DNA from: Lasiosphaeris hirsuta
Lineage: Eukaryota; Ascomycota; Sordariomycetes; Sordariales; Lasiosphaeriaceae
Reading direction: 5' to 3'
Assembly: GCA_030549175.1 (NCBI GenBank)
Contig: JAUKUA010000002.1
Location: forward strand, 2,108,001 to 2,172,000
Length of the DNA stretch: 64,000 bases
Part shown: piece after piece, positions 20,627 to 32,527 of the stretch
How positions within the stretch are numbered: position 1 is the stretch's first letter
How the letters are laid out: every line of letters starts with the position of its first letter
Position numbers and translations under genes: made by a program
The notes under the pieces: model-generated
What the model saw: the letters and a program-made list of their open reading frames with translations, nothing else
Databases searched by the model: none
Told to the model about the DNA's origin: nothing

Positions 20627-23600
20627 AGTCAGGCCAGTCTTGAAATTTCCCGGGATGACGATGGCCTTGGGGTCGGCGCTGCCGCCGCTGGTACACCGAG
20701 CCGGACAGCCCTGCCTCACCACGTGTTCTTAAATGGAGAACAATCAGACCATTTAGGCTCGCCCGGAGTTCTGGGAACTCTCGTTTTCGCCATGGCTGAC
20801 GAACTTCCCAAGTCTCAAACATACCGAACACGCGTGGCAAGACGTTTCCGGCAGCCACTTCTGCGATTCGTCAATACGCCATCTGCAAGAATTGCCTGCA
20901 TGTGTACAAGCAAAGCTTCCCGTTCTGCGTGAAACACGATGGCGACTACACAATCTCGGAGTGCCTCACTATTTCACCCCGTGAATTACTAAACCCGTGC
21001 CGATCATCCGAGGGAACGTACCAGCGTAGCACTTTCATCCAGCCGCTTGATGGACTTGCGGCCATATTTACTTTGCTCGCTCGTATTCGAGTGATTGCGC
21101 AGCATGCGATGTTCAAGGACAGTTGACAGCAGGCAAAGAGGACGGGCCAACCAAACCGGGCTGCTATATCCGGCAAACCATCTCGTCGGTTCACCGAGTG
21201 TCAGATTATAGCACCTCGAGCAGTACCCCAGACGCCCCCGAAGGATCCAATGTTGGGCCGATGTCAGCTCGACAGCTCGATGGGTGGTGCGAGCAAGGCA
21301 TCCATGAAATCTTCCTGTGCCGCAACAAACAGGTTAGAGCGCTAGGTCTGGCGACTTGCCCGCGGGGGAGAGAGCCCCTACTATTTGGAGCAAAAGGGGG
21401 GAATCTTACAATCCACATGCTTCCCCGCAGCTGCAATTCATCGGATAAATGGAGGCTAAGGGCCATACAAGCTCTTCCCTTTGGAGAACTTGAAAGAGTT
21501 GATCGACAGGCCTCTTCAAACGAAACCCGGGGTAGTCGAGGCTAACAAGAAGAGCCAACCGGAAGAGCCAACAACAAACGCTCCCGAGACAACCTTCAGC
21601 GGAGCAAGGGAAAGGGTCATAGTACAAAAATGTAATCATCTGCCAAAATGAAGTTGTCCACTAGACAAAAAAGCCTTGAACAAGTGGTGTGGTGTGAAAA
21701 TTGCCTGTCGGTGAAGATGCCCCCTTCGGGGCCGGCCTAATATCGACTGATCACCCCACGGATGCCATTTCACCAACACCAAGACTGCGCATATCCCGAG
21801 AGCAGTCGGTCAACTACCAAGCGCGCCCCGCTGCAATGCTAGTGTGGCAGGAAGCCTGAAGGGGTGGCAAGGGGGGGAGGAGGGTGTGAAGATTGCATGC
21901 AGATGTTGCTTGGACTGCCGACGCATCATCTGAAAATCCACATCCGAAGTCGCTTAGAAGGTATGGGCGCGTACTCTTTCTTGGGGAGATGGGCCGGCAT
22001 CGCGGCTTCACGGGACGGATATTGTTTCGTATCTTTCTGGACAAAAGACTGAGCAAGTTTGGCTGAGAGCTGGATCTAGAGACCGCGTTATCAAGGTGCT
22101 TGCTTGCCCGGACTTTGTCATCATTTGCTGAGGAGACGGTAGAGTAAAAACATCGGCAAATTTGGGAGGCGGGAGGGTCAAATGCATGCACTAACACCCC
22201 TTTAACGTACCAGGCCCGTCCAAAAAGCACGGGTAAACGTATGTTGGTGGCAGGGCTTCCCCGTACCCTGCATAGCGTGTATTCGAACGGCGAGGTGGTT
22301 TGGTAATGGAATTGCTAGGCATACCCCATCGCTTTCCCTTTATAAAATGGAGCGGATGGATGGCTGTTCCTTGGCCAAAAGGAACATTTTGCGACGACTG
22401 CTAGCATCTAGAGAGAGGCATGGGGTACGGAGATACGGATACAAAGGAGGACTAGATGGGCCCAGTGGCTTCCCCGCTCCCCAAATTCCGCGGTCAAGGA
22501 TTACCGGACGGGGCAGATCCAATCAATGAGCAAGCAATCGTCAAGATCGAGCTGTCTCCATCTGGCCGGCTCTTGCCACAAGGATGGCCAGAGCGAAGTG
22601 AGCCGAGCTAGCGTTAGTTAGCGACCAGGGGTTAGTTGGATTGACTGATCTATTGGGAAAGCCAAGAGAGAACGGTCCCCGAACCAACCCGAAGCAGCAG
22701 ATGCCCTTTCTTGGTGTGATGTTGTCGGTAGTGACGATAGTGGCTACCCATGACTACCTAGTCAAAACCAGGAGTAGCATCTACACTACCCTTAATCTTG
22801 CCGTTGGGGCGATTGCCTCGGCCTGCCAGCAGCCTCTCAGGGCTGCTGGCAGCTAAGATACTTGGAGCAAGGCAGCTAGAACTAGAACCAAACGGACTTG
22901 GGGGGGAAGTAGTGGCGGGAGCCCGTATTCTCTGTTTGTCTGTCCCTCCGTGTCTCCGGAATTGGGTGTCGGCGAAGCGGATCGGTGCAAGATTGGCGTC
23001 GATGGACGGGGCCTCAGCGGACTGGAATGCGATCAATTCCTTTCGATTCTCGAGCAGATTCCCGCTTCTCAGGCGTATGCCTACCCCACCAGGAGGGAGG
23101 ATACAAAATGCGACCGGCAAGTCAAGACGGGAGACGGAGGGTGGTACCTGTCGTCGCTGACCAAGAAACCAAAATGAAAAGAAAAGAGAGGGAAGTGGAA
23201 GGAAGCGACCCCACCAGATAGTCCTTATTTGATGATGCTGTGCCATGTGGTTTACAGCGCCACTCCCGGCCCTTGGGGACCACATTGGCCAATCAAACCA
23301 AAGCTGTCCAGCTGTGCGCGGGCCAGCTGCTAGGGGAGTCCTCTTGGCGGCAAAAGCTGAGATGGGTGGTGTTCTAGGCGGCCAGGCCATCTCCGGTGGT
23401 GGGCAAGTGGGGAAGGCCTGCCCATGGCTCTTCTCCCCATGGCTGGGGTACGTACATACCTAAATCTTTGTGGAGCGCACCAGAGGTGCCCAGCTATGTG
23501 ATGTGGGCAATTATTGGAGGGCGCCTCGGTGGTCTCAGGGGGATTGCGACAGACTTGATCTCGATTTATCCAATTGCCAACACCAGAGGGGGGGCATCAC

Positions 23601-23858
23601 TTAATCTCGGCACACGTGGATTAAACGCAAGATTTCCGTGATAAACATCACCGGTTTACTACTAGTACATGCGTCGCAAGTTGTCTCACTGGCTTGGTAC
23701 GCGGTGTTGTCAGGAACCTATCCGAATAGGCACACGTCGTGGACGAACCTAGTGCATTTATTCCTTGCACATTACCCCGGATCTTAGGGCACTATTCCTC
23801 CAACGTTTCCCAATGAGGGCTTGATCCGCAGCACCAAACAAAAGATCTGGCGAGACCC

Positions 23859-23890
23859 AAAAAAAAAAAAAAAAAAAAGGGGTGGGGGGG
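23859..23890. repeat. A20 tract followed by G-rich run
   Basis: A homopolymer of about 20 A followed by GGGGTGGGGGGG. It is an all-purine tract except for one T. Length in the assembly may be uncertain. Confidence 0.75.
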
Positions 23891-25081
23891 TTTCCACTCA
23901 CAATGCCATAGTTAACGGGGTGTCTTTTCAAGGATATGCTGTCAAAGGTGGATGGACACGGCTTGTTAGTGTACACACTTGACTCTGTAGGCGTGGCTGT
24001 GGGAACAGAACTTGGCGGCACTTAGATATCAACGCTCTTTCCCCTTCTTAGCCTTTTGTTGCGCTGACTCACGGTCATATCACACGACAGACAGCTGTCA
24101 TCCAAAGTCACGCAATTGATGCGCCATATATCTTTTCTGTTGTCCTGCTTTATTCTTTGCCACGGCATGCCTTACCAGGACTTGCACACGGCCAGTCCCG
24201 GGAAAGAACCGCAGCTGCGGATGGATTATCGGGCGATGGATGGATGGGTGAATGGATAGGTGGGGGATCTGTTTTCGCAGTCTTAGGGGCCCAGACCGAG
24301 GTTGGTCTCTTGTACGAGATTTCGTCGTCATCGAGGCAGGCCACGCCATGGCAAGACAAGCGGGTCCCCGAACACCCACTCCGCCGTCACCTTCCTTATG
24401 TCCCACAGTCTATGCAGCGTCTACCTGTCCTGCTAGAGGCTGAGATGGTTAAACTGCTTAGCACTGCATGTGGGGGAAGCATAATCGTCCTGCTGTCGCT
24501 CATCTCGGCTCCTTCTCTATGCCCGGCGACTTTCCACATCCACTGCGGTCTCACTGCGGGCTCTATCCATAGGCCCCATAGACCCCATATCCCCCTGGTG
24601 CTGGCCAAAACGCGGAGAGGCAGTCCCTGTCTCCGATGCAGTGGGCTCCCCTCCTGTTCCTATCTGCCCGGGGTGGCACATTCATCTATCCGATGTCAGG
24701 GCCATCACCTGGTAAATGGCAAGAATGGCTGGACATGTCTAGTGCCTCTACGCCCCTACTCCCTCTACATCCACTCCCACTCACCGTCTCCCCCCGTGCC
24801 CGACCTTGTACTAGTATCCTGGTGTGGACTTGCTCCCATGTCTACCCACTGCCTTAACGATTATGCGTCCGTCCTATATCAGGCTCGGCCCTCCCCCTCC
24901 TTCCGGAAAAGTAGTTCTTCATCAACCTGTGTTCCAGCGCCAACACTTGAAGTCAAATTCACCCTAGTACCCATCCGGGACGCGATCACATTGGCAACGG
25001 CCTCAATTCTCAGCTTCAAGGACAACACAAATCATTGTTCATCGCCCGAGCCTATCACACACACATCAACTCCCCGGCACA

Positions 25082-26246
25082 ATGGCCGAGAAAATGAACG
25101 CGACTGAGAAGGAGTTTGGCCAAGCAAGGGCCGTGGCGCCGCCCCCTGTACACACCATCAATGGTGCGAAGAGTGCCAGCACTCAGCAGGATTACGACCG
25201 CGAGTACCACAACCCCATGGCACATATTCACTCTGGGAACGACTCGCGACTGCCCGCCTTCGGTGGTGAGTTCCAACCCGGCCTGTACAAGCCGGTCGCG
25301 GCCCGCAAGTTCGCCAACCCAGCGCCATTGGGTCTCAGTGCCTTTGCCCTGACTACCTTTGTCCTTTCGTGTGTCAACCTCGGCGCTCGCGGCGTGTCTG
25401 CACCAAATGTTGTTGTTCCCCTCGCTCTTGGTTATGGCGGTCTTGTCCAGCTCCTCGCGGGCATGTGGTAAGCCCTGAAGAACTCGCCCAAGAGGTTATT
25501 GGGTACTAGTCTAACCATATGATAGGGAAATGGCTGTTGGCAACACCTTTGGTGCCACGGCGCTCTCGTCATACGGCGGTTTCTGGATCGCCTATGGCAT
25601 TCTGCTTACTCCCAACTGGAACATCCTCGGCGAAGGTGGCCCTTACAAGACGCCGGCAGCCTTGGCTGTTGATCCGAAAATGGGCGAGTCGGCAGTCGGT
25701 TTCTTCCTGACGGGCTGGTTCATCTTCACGACCATCTTGCTTTTGTGCACATTGCGCTCCACCGTCATGTTCTTCATGCTGTTCTTCACACTCGACCTGG
25801 CCTTTCTCATGCTCGCATGTGGTGCCTACGCCAATGACAGCGGCGCCATGGTTGCTTCAGTCAAGCTCACACAGGTCGGCGGTGCCTTCGGAATGCTCGC
25901 TGCCTTTCTGGCTTGGTACAATGCCTTTGCCGGTATTGCCGACAGCAGGTGAGCAATGATGTCTTTTTGCCCCTTCTCGAACCCACCCCCCTTGCTATGT
26001 TTACCCCGCATAATCCCCGAGTCCAAGGTGGTGCTGCCATGTTGCATCATCTGCCAAGGCAGCGATCTCACGCCACCTCCGTCAACTCGGGAAAACCCCA
26101 AACATATTTTGCAGCCAAGATTAGCGCGCTAACCACATCTCTTCAACAGCAACTCGTTCTTCCTTATCCCCGTATTCCACTTCCCGTGGTCGGAGAAGGG
26201 CCGCGAGGTCAGGGGCAACAGCAAGACCGATCGCGAGCTAGCTTGA
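25082..26246 (+). CDS. ADY2: Acetate transporter of the GPR1/FUN34/YaaH family
   Basis: Exons 25082-25467, 25526-25948 and 26150-26246 encode about 301 residues. The family carries acetate/H+ (yeast Ady2/Ato1, Aspergillus AcpA) or ammonium across the plasma membrane. The signature NPAPLGLSAFALTTFVLS is at the start of the first helix; six hydrophobic segments follow, including YGGLVQLLAGMWEMAVGNTF, SSYGGFWIAYGILL and the final GAFGMLAAFLAWYNAFAGI. The last exon adds SNSFFLIPVFHFPWSEKGRE, typical of fungal members. The 75-residue N-terminal region is hydrophilic and cytoplasmic. The third intron is long, 201 nt. Such genes are usually induced by acetate and repressed by glucose; no site was proved here. 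Confidence 0.94.
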
Positions 26247-27293
26247 TCAATTGGCAACGTTTCTGCTTTTTGTCCGGGGTTTTCATATCGGATATTGGGA
26301 GGTTGGTCCATGGTTGGATTTATCTGATCACATGTGTTCGTCAGGTGGCTGTTTGTGTCGCCATTCGTTGATGAGCGGCCTTTGAGCGTCTGGAATGATG
26401 GTGATGTTTTCAGTATATACCATAGCACGCTCCATCTTTGGGAGCCGTGCGTTGCGACTGAGAGCGAGGCTTCAACGGAAGGAAAAGAGCCATATTTCCT
26501 TTGGGGGACATCCAATCTTGTGTAGGCGGTCGCGATCGATGTGAGCCGTGTGTCCGACGTTCTTGTCAGCGAAAGCAAGGACACGGAAGGACCCTGAGGA
26601 GCGAGCCTCAATCGCTTGGCGCCAAGATGGCGATATTGCCAAGACCGGTGGCTTACCGCTTTCTTTCGGGCGAATGTCGTCGCAGGTGGTGACACTCTGC
26701 CAGATGTCTTGTCACCAATCTTGCTAGTTCCCATCTCCGGGTTCCTGCGGTGGTTTATGTCGTGTCCAATATGTGGTGTCGATTGTCAGCCACAACTTGA
26801 TATGTCCCATTCGACCCAGATCGTATCATCCCACAGAACGGAAGTAACAGGGCAACAATCCCAGAAACAGGTAACACCGGGCGTTATAGGCCTAGTATTA
26901 GTGGACGGTGGGGTCAGCTATTCTTAATATACGAAATATTTCTATATCGCGATTAATAAGTATTTTGATCAAGGCGCGAGTATTTTTTAGACGATGGGAC
27001 TATACTGGGCCTAACTGGCTAGGTATAGGTTTTCGGGTTTAATCGTAGGTCTTGGAGACTTTATAATAGGTTATTACGGTCTATCAACGATAAGGTGAAT
27101 ATACTATAATATAAAAGAGGGACTAGCCTAAAGCGGTGCTCTTAACAATAACAATAGTATCTCTAGCTGTTTGTAACTTGATACTTCTAGAGCAGTAGTA
27201 AATATTCAAGGGAGATTCTAGGAGGACATGATCCCAGAACCAAACCAAATGAACATTATTATTCCACCCTTGAGAGCCAGTTTCCTCGCGGGA
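26247..27293. other. Intergenic region containing a RIP-like relic
   Basis: The first ~650 nt have ordinary composition and no supported gene. From about 26905 to 27215 base composition changes abruptly to AT- and TpA-rich (see repeat entry). Confidence 0.5.
26905..27215. repeat. AT-rich TpA-rich patch, probable RIP-mutated repeat relic
   Basis: Composition differs sharply from the flanks. A count by eye over about 300 nt gives roughly 45 TpA against about 17 CpA plus TpG, the bias left by repeat-induced point mutation, while CpG remains. All frames are short. No terminal repeats or target-site duplication were identified, so the parent element is unknown. Confidence 0.6.
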
Positions 27294-28989
27294 CTAGCTT
27301 TGGATTGTTGTGCTCCCGAGCGTCCATCTTGCTGCCATCTCACCCGCAATCCTACCAAAAACCACACATTCCAGTAGTGACGATCCACCCAACCTGTTGT
27401 CCCCATGGATTCCGCCCGTGATCTCGCCCGCAGCCCAGATGCCCGGAATCACCCTCTGCGGCTCGCCGAGGTCCGACGCTAGAACCTGAGCATGGTTGTT
27501 GATAACAGCGCCGCCCATAGTAAAGTGCACGATAGGTGTTACCCAGCCGATGTAGACCTCAGCACCGCTTTCCAACTTTGTGGGATCGAGCTTCCAGTGC
27601 CCAAAAGACGACCGTCCAAACTCGTCTGGAAGCCGGCCGAGTGCTGTTTCGGCATACCTGGCCAATGTGGCCTTGGTGGTGTCGTCGAGCTCAGACACTT
27701 TTTTCTTCTCAAGTAGACCCTTGGATAGGTAGAACTTGACGTGTCCTGCAGCGGCCTCTGCCGCGCCTGGGTCGAGTAGAATCTGGATGTGCCACTGCCT
27801 CAGCTCCCCCTCAGCCGCAGGCAAGCTCATGATCGCGTTGCTGACATGATCGCGGGTATCTAGCTCGTTGAAAAACCTCTTGCCCTTGTAAAGAAGAATG
27901 CCGCCTTCTCCGCGCAGCATCTCGGCCGCGAGGAACTTGAGGCGGGTCTGCGGACTCGCCGGATCCACGAACCCGGTTGGATGAATCTGCACGCTGTCCA
28001 TGTCAACCAGCTTGGCGCCAATTGCGGAGAGGAGCGCATGCGCTCCTGGCCGTGGCTCGTTTGTTGACGGCATCCCGGCGAGATCTGGGCGATGTGTTTT
28101 CAGCAAGCCATCCGCATCACCTGCAAACCCGCCGGTGGCAAAGACTACGGGGCCTTCGAGAAACTGATACTCCCCGCCGTTCTGCACAAAGTCGACGCCA
28201 ACGACCGTGCTTGGTGATCTATCCGGCCTTACGTTGTCATCTTTGAGGACATTGTTGGAAAAGTTAGGTTTGGTATGTATTCGAGTCACCTCACATCCAT
28301 GCCTCAGCTCGAAGCTCCCTTGGAATTCGGCATTTTGCAGCTTGTCGAGCAGTTTACTTACGATCGCCCACCCAGGCGGCGAACCCCCTTCAGGCCGGCG
28401 CGTGCGAGCGAGGCTGTGGCCACCAAGCTGGGCGACCGTCTTGAGATTGACCCCGAGGCCGGTGAGGAACTCAATCGCAGCCGAAGACCGCGCGATCAGT
28501 GTCCCGATGAGCTCAGAACGATCTTTGGGAGACTGCAGGTAACGTGCGCCAGCTGATTGGAACGTATCTTGTAAAAAGATGTCATCACTGCCCGCCCCTC
28601 CGTTGATTCCCGATGAGGCCTTGATGCTGTTGCCTCCCGGCTTCGGGGCACGCTCGACTAGTCGACAGGAACTCTGAGTTAGTTTCGGTATGGGATGCCG
28701 GAGAAAGATAATACTAGGACAGGAAGCACTTGCGCATGGTGACTGAGGCGCCAGATACAAGGGCCGTATAGGCTGCTGATAAGCCAGCCAGGCCGGAGCC
28801 GACTACGATGACTGGGCGAGTTGGAGCTGGACCGGGACCGTCCGCACCGGCTGGGGCTTCAGTCATGATGTCGGAGGAAGATGGAGCGTGAAAGAATGTA
28901 GACGAGATGGCGAGCCGATGATACACCACTGCGACCAGTGGAAGACAGACCGTGATAAACAATACGGAAAGCAGACTTCTTCTGCGCAT
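27294..28989 (-). CDS. FRD1: Soluble fumarate reductase, Osm1/Frd type
   Basis: Two exons on the minus strand, 28734-28989 and 27294-28657, encode about 539 residues. The flavoenzyme reduces fumarate to succinate and reoxidises FADH2/NADH, in the ER and mitochondria of yeast (Osm1, Frd1). An N-terminal hydrophobic segment after RRR (LLSVLFITVCLPLVAVVYH) acts as signal anchor or targeting sequence. Then come the FAD-binding VVGSGLAGLSAAY, GGNSIKASSGING, the active-site region QIHPTGFVDP, VHFTMGGAVINN, and the C-terminal FAD contact [25 protein letters not shown]. The 76-nt intron is GC-AG (donor GCAAGT, branch CTAAC). Joining it restores TMLERAPKPGG, as in homologues. It is divergent from NBS1. 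Confidence 0.93.
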
Positions 28990-29707
28990 ACTAGTGCATA
29001 CTAGTGGAAGGCTGGGTGAAGGAAAAGTGACAACTCAGAGCCGGACACCAGAATGAGGAGGTGGTGATGCGGCCTGTGGAGAGATTGAGCTTATACTAGC
29101 TGGTCGGGAAAAACCTAACAGCTCACTGTTGGTGTCAAATGTGGATGTCCCAGAGTGGGAGTTGGGACAAAAGTAGCCGACGGAAAGAAGCAGGGACGAA
29201 CGGTGCACTGGCGCTGTCGGATGGATATGCTTTGGAACCCGATGTGGGAAATTATCAGGTGATGTTGCGTTGTGATCGAACGGTGTCTGCCCAGTAAGCG
29301 AGGTCTCCTGGAACACGCTGTTTCCATTACGCATAAAACTACTAGAGATGGATATAACGTTTAGGGTACTGAGTACAGCATATGAGTGACATCGTGAAAA
29401 TATTTATTTGGCAGATATATTTCATGGGTAGTAAGTACCTAGGTAGGTAGGTAGGTAGGTACGTAGCTACCTAGGGGAGTCGTTGCAATGCGACAGGGTG
29501 CATGAGGACGCAGGACGATGGTTGGGTAGACTTGGGAGGGTTCGTGCTCACGTGCACTCGCGCTTTTCCCGCGACAGAAGCTGCGGCGCTCAACAGCTTT
29601 ACACGTCATCCCGCCCCGCAACAATTTATCAATTCCCTCGATAGTTTTGGTGCCAAACGACCAAACCCATCAGCCTCTTCAAGACGACTCCTGATGCGAT
29701 AATCATC
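28990..29707. promoter_or_regulatory. Divergent promoter, fumarate reductase / NBS1
   Basis: A 718-nt region with no gene. It contains the AGGT tetranucleotide array at 29436-29474. Confidence 0.5.
29436..29474. repeat. AGGT tetranucleotide array with inverted ends
   Basis: About five tandem AGGT/TAGG units flanked by TACCTAGG on the left and CTACCTAGG on the right, so the outer ends are inverted relative to the array and could form a hairpin. Confidence 0.75.
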
Positions 29708-32527
29708 ATGTGGCTACTCGAGAGCGATCTGTTTGACGGTATGCTGCTTTCCCAACGGTCTCAATTGCGCGCCCCCCAATGCTGACCTCAAGCAGGCAAG
29801 AAGCTCTGGTTGCGGCCGGGCAGCCGCTATCTGTTGGGCAGAACAGTCATGGATCCCGAAAGTAAGCCCTTCTTTGTAATCCTAAGAGATGTTATACAAA
29901 ATTGACTCGTCGTATCTGCAGCTGGCCAACTTCAAATATCAGACCCAACAGTCTCAAAAAAGCACATCACCTTGGAAGTAGACAAAGTTCCCGAAGGCAG
30001 CGGCGTATGTGCCCCAGACCATCTGCTTCCCACACGCCATTGTCGTGCGCTAACATGGCCTTCCAACAGCGAAATCTCCATTCCCGCTCCCGTATAACCA
30101 TTAAGGATCTCGACACAAAGCATGGCACCCTATTAAATGGGGTTCAGATACGTGGAGAGACCAAATCGCTCTCCGGAGACGCGAACGAGGTGAAGCTAGC
30201 TAAGGCTGCCCGAAAGCTCCAGTATGAATTTCCGCTTTCCTAATAAAAGCCGAAACATTGACCATTGACTGGCTGAACAGCATAATATGGCATCCCATAG
30301 TCCTCAGCTTCTCATTTACGAGCAAGGAGCTGCGCGCCGACCCCTGGAAGACTCTTCGCGGCAGCCTAGAACAGCTCGACATCAAGTACTCGGCCGAGTA
30401 CGAAAGACTCACCTCCCATGTCGTCGCTAAGAAGCGCAACACGTCCAAAGGCTTGCAGGCGCTAATCAATGGCAAATTCATTGTTACCGACAGCTTCATA
30501 GACGCCATCGTCAAGGCAGCAACAGTACCAGCCGGGGCTGAGCTAGGCGCAACGAGCATTCTGGAACAAGACTATGAGGGTACCTGGCCAAACGCTCTTA
30601 ACCATCTGCCGCCCCGCGGCGAAGAGCCCACAAACCGTCCTCCAGAAGCATACGCACTTGATGCGCGACGACAGGAAGTCTTTGACGGCTATACCTTTGT
30701 CTTCTACGATAAAAAGCAATATGATAATCTCTTTTCCGCAATCACCTACGGCAAAGGTAAGGCCGTACTCAAGGAAGTTACCCCTGGCGTGACAGACATT
30801 GATGACTTTATCCGCTACGTCAAAGGCGTTGCCGGCGAAAAGGGGCTGGGGTCCTTCGAGGACGGCAGTGAAGGAAAGGGGGTTGTTGTTGTGCGGTATA
30901 TGCCTGCCAAAGGGGATGAGTTTGATTGGTATGCCCGATTCTTGACTTCATTCGCCCAACGACTTGACCATCGACCAATCGACCAGCGCGAGTTTCTCGA
31001 AGCAATTCTCGCATGTGACGCTTCCATGTTGAGACGTCCGCTTGAGGAAGAAAGCCAGAATGAACAGGCCGCTCCCCGTACCGAGCAACATGCAACTGGA
31101 GAGGAAAGTCGCATGGTTGACCAGCCCATACCTCAGCAACAAGCTGCCGAGGAGCCAGTCGACAACCCGGCCGAGGAACCCGCTGTACAGAACGAACATC
31201 CGCCACCGCCACGACGTGGCCGATCTCGAAGGGGCGAAACAAGCAGGTTCAAGGGATTTGACCTCGACGAAGACGATGATAGCCCGGCGCCGCAGTCAAT
31301 CCAGGCCCAGAAGGTCCACAATTTACAACAGGAGCCTGCCGTTCAGGCAGCAGAAGCATCGCAAGATAGCTTGTTTGTTTCTCAACGCCAAGATTTAGCG
31401 GGAATCATGGATTACCAAGAGGAACAACCGGTTCAGAAAGTCCGTCGCCCCCAACGCAAACGTCCTCTCTCGCCAATGCCGGAACATGATGATTCGGCGC
31501 TCCTGGACGACATAGCACCGACGGCCGCTGCTGCGAAGCGCCGGCGTATTAATGCAGGACAACCGGCGGTACCCCCCCTGAGCCGGAGCCTGAGGCCAAA
31601 GAGGACATCGATATGGAGCCTGAATCTCCACCACAAGCGCCACCCAAAAAGAACACAAAGGCGCAGACAGTGAAGGGTCGGGGCAGGAAATCTGCCACAG
31701 ATACCGACGAGATCCTCGAACTCGCGCGCAAGCACCGCGAAGAGGAAGAAGTTAGGCTAGCTGCTGAGCGTAGAGAGCTTGAGCATGACCCCGACGACGA
31801 GATTGACTACGCGGCGATCCGCGCCATGCACATCATAGAAGAGTGCGAGGTGCATTTCCCCAAAGAAACCACGGGCAGCCGTGGCCAGGAGGGTGTTGAC
31901 AGCAGCCGGTGGGATCCGCGCTGGAACGGCCGCAAGAACTTTAAACGGTTCCGCAAGCAGGGTGATCCGGCAGGGCGTCCGCCACCTCGTATCATTATTG
32001 GTTTAGAAGAAGTTCAGCCAAAGGAGTATGGCATTGGCGACGATTACTGGTTTGAAAATGAAGGCGCCGACAAGCGAAAGAAAAACAGCCAGCGCGAGTC
32101 ACAGGCCGAGCCGATACAGAATAGTCTGCCAAAGGAAAAGGAAAGGCCCCTTGGCCGGAGGACAGTCACGGCCCTAGATAGCAGCGACGAGGAGGACGAG
32201 AATATGTTAGGCGATGATGTCATGGAGAACGACGAGCCGACTGAGCTTGAGCCCGAGCCGCCTAGGAGTCGGGTAGCCAAGGCGGCCGAAAAGGCAGCGA
32301 GTCTTCGCACCCAGTCGCAGTTGCAAGGGAAGACGCAGACGCAGACGCAGACGCAGTCCGGGTCAGCTTCGTCGATTAGGGCGGGCAAACGCGCTGCTGC
32401 GCCGGAGCCAGCCAAAGAAAGAGCAGCCAAAAGGCCTAGAAGAGGGCTTCGGGCGGAGGAAAGCGAGGGGGACGAAGACGACAGTGACGATGAGCTCAAG
32501 TTTCGGTTTGGTAGGAGACGAGGCTGA
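29708..32527 (+). CDS. NBS1: NBS1/Xrs2-like subunit of the MRN DNA-repair complex, with apparent frameshift
   Basis: Exons 29708-29738, 29796-29861, 29922-30004, 30070-30221 and 30281 onward. NBS1 joins Mre11 and Rad50 in the nucleus at double-strand breaks and recruits Tel1/ATM. The FHA domain lies at ~1-105 (SRYLLGR, SDPTVSKKHITLEV, DTKHGTLLNG), followed by tandem BRCT domains at ~115-310 and a long disordered acidic and basic region. At the C7 run, 31572-31578, the coding frame shifts by one base: frame-typical sequence continues in another frame (PEPEPEAKEDIDMEPESP) to the stop at 32527. That downstream part holds RKNFKRFRK, the Mre11-binding motif, and the C-terminal acidic-FxF end (DDELKFRFGRRRG), the Tel1-binding motif. 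Read literally, the protein stops after ~574 residues at 31673. A sequencing indel or real mutation are both possible. Confidence 0.87.
31572..31578 (+). other. C7 homopolymer where the NBS1 reading frame changes
   Basis: Seven C residues in the assembly. The coding frame upstream and the frame with coding character downstream would be continuous if the run were one base longer, so a single-base loss here explains the break. No convincing intron with a GT donor, branch site and AG acceptor spans the position. Confidence 0.75.

Larger units (their letters stand above)
19380..25081. other. 5.7-kb stretch without a supported gene
   Basis: Many short open frames occur on both strands, the longest about 316 codons at 24157-25107, but none has recognisable motifs, a good start or a conserved splice structure. 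Features seen are a T12 run near 19538, a GA-rich tract at 20583-20626, and an A20 tract followed by a G-rich run at 23859-23890. The last few hundred nt are presumably the promoter of the acetate transporter. A non-coding RNA or a poorly conserved gene cannot be excluded. Confidence 0.45.

Noticed and set aside
24157..25107. 316-codon frame overlapping the start of the acetate transporter
   Set aside because: It overlaps the confirmed start of the transporter, is rich in Ser/Pro/His with no domain, and sits in leader-like sequence.
26129..26734. 201-codon minus-strand frame opposite the last exon of the acetate transporter
   Set aside because: It overlaps a real exon and has no supporting feature.
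26905..27215. Complete transposon
   Set aside because: No terminal repeats, transposase or reverse-transcriptase motifs. Only the RIP-like composition is supported.
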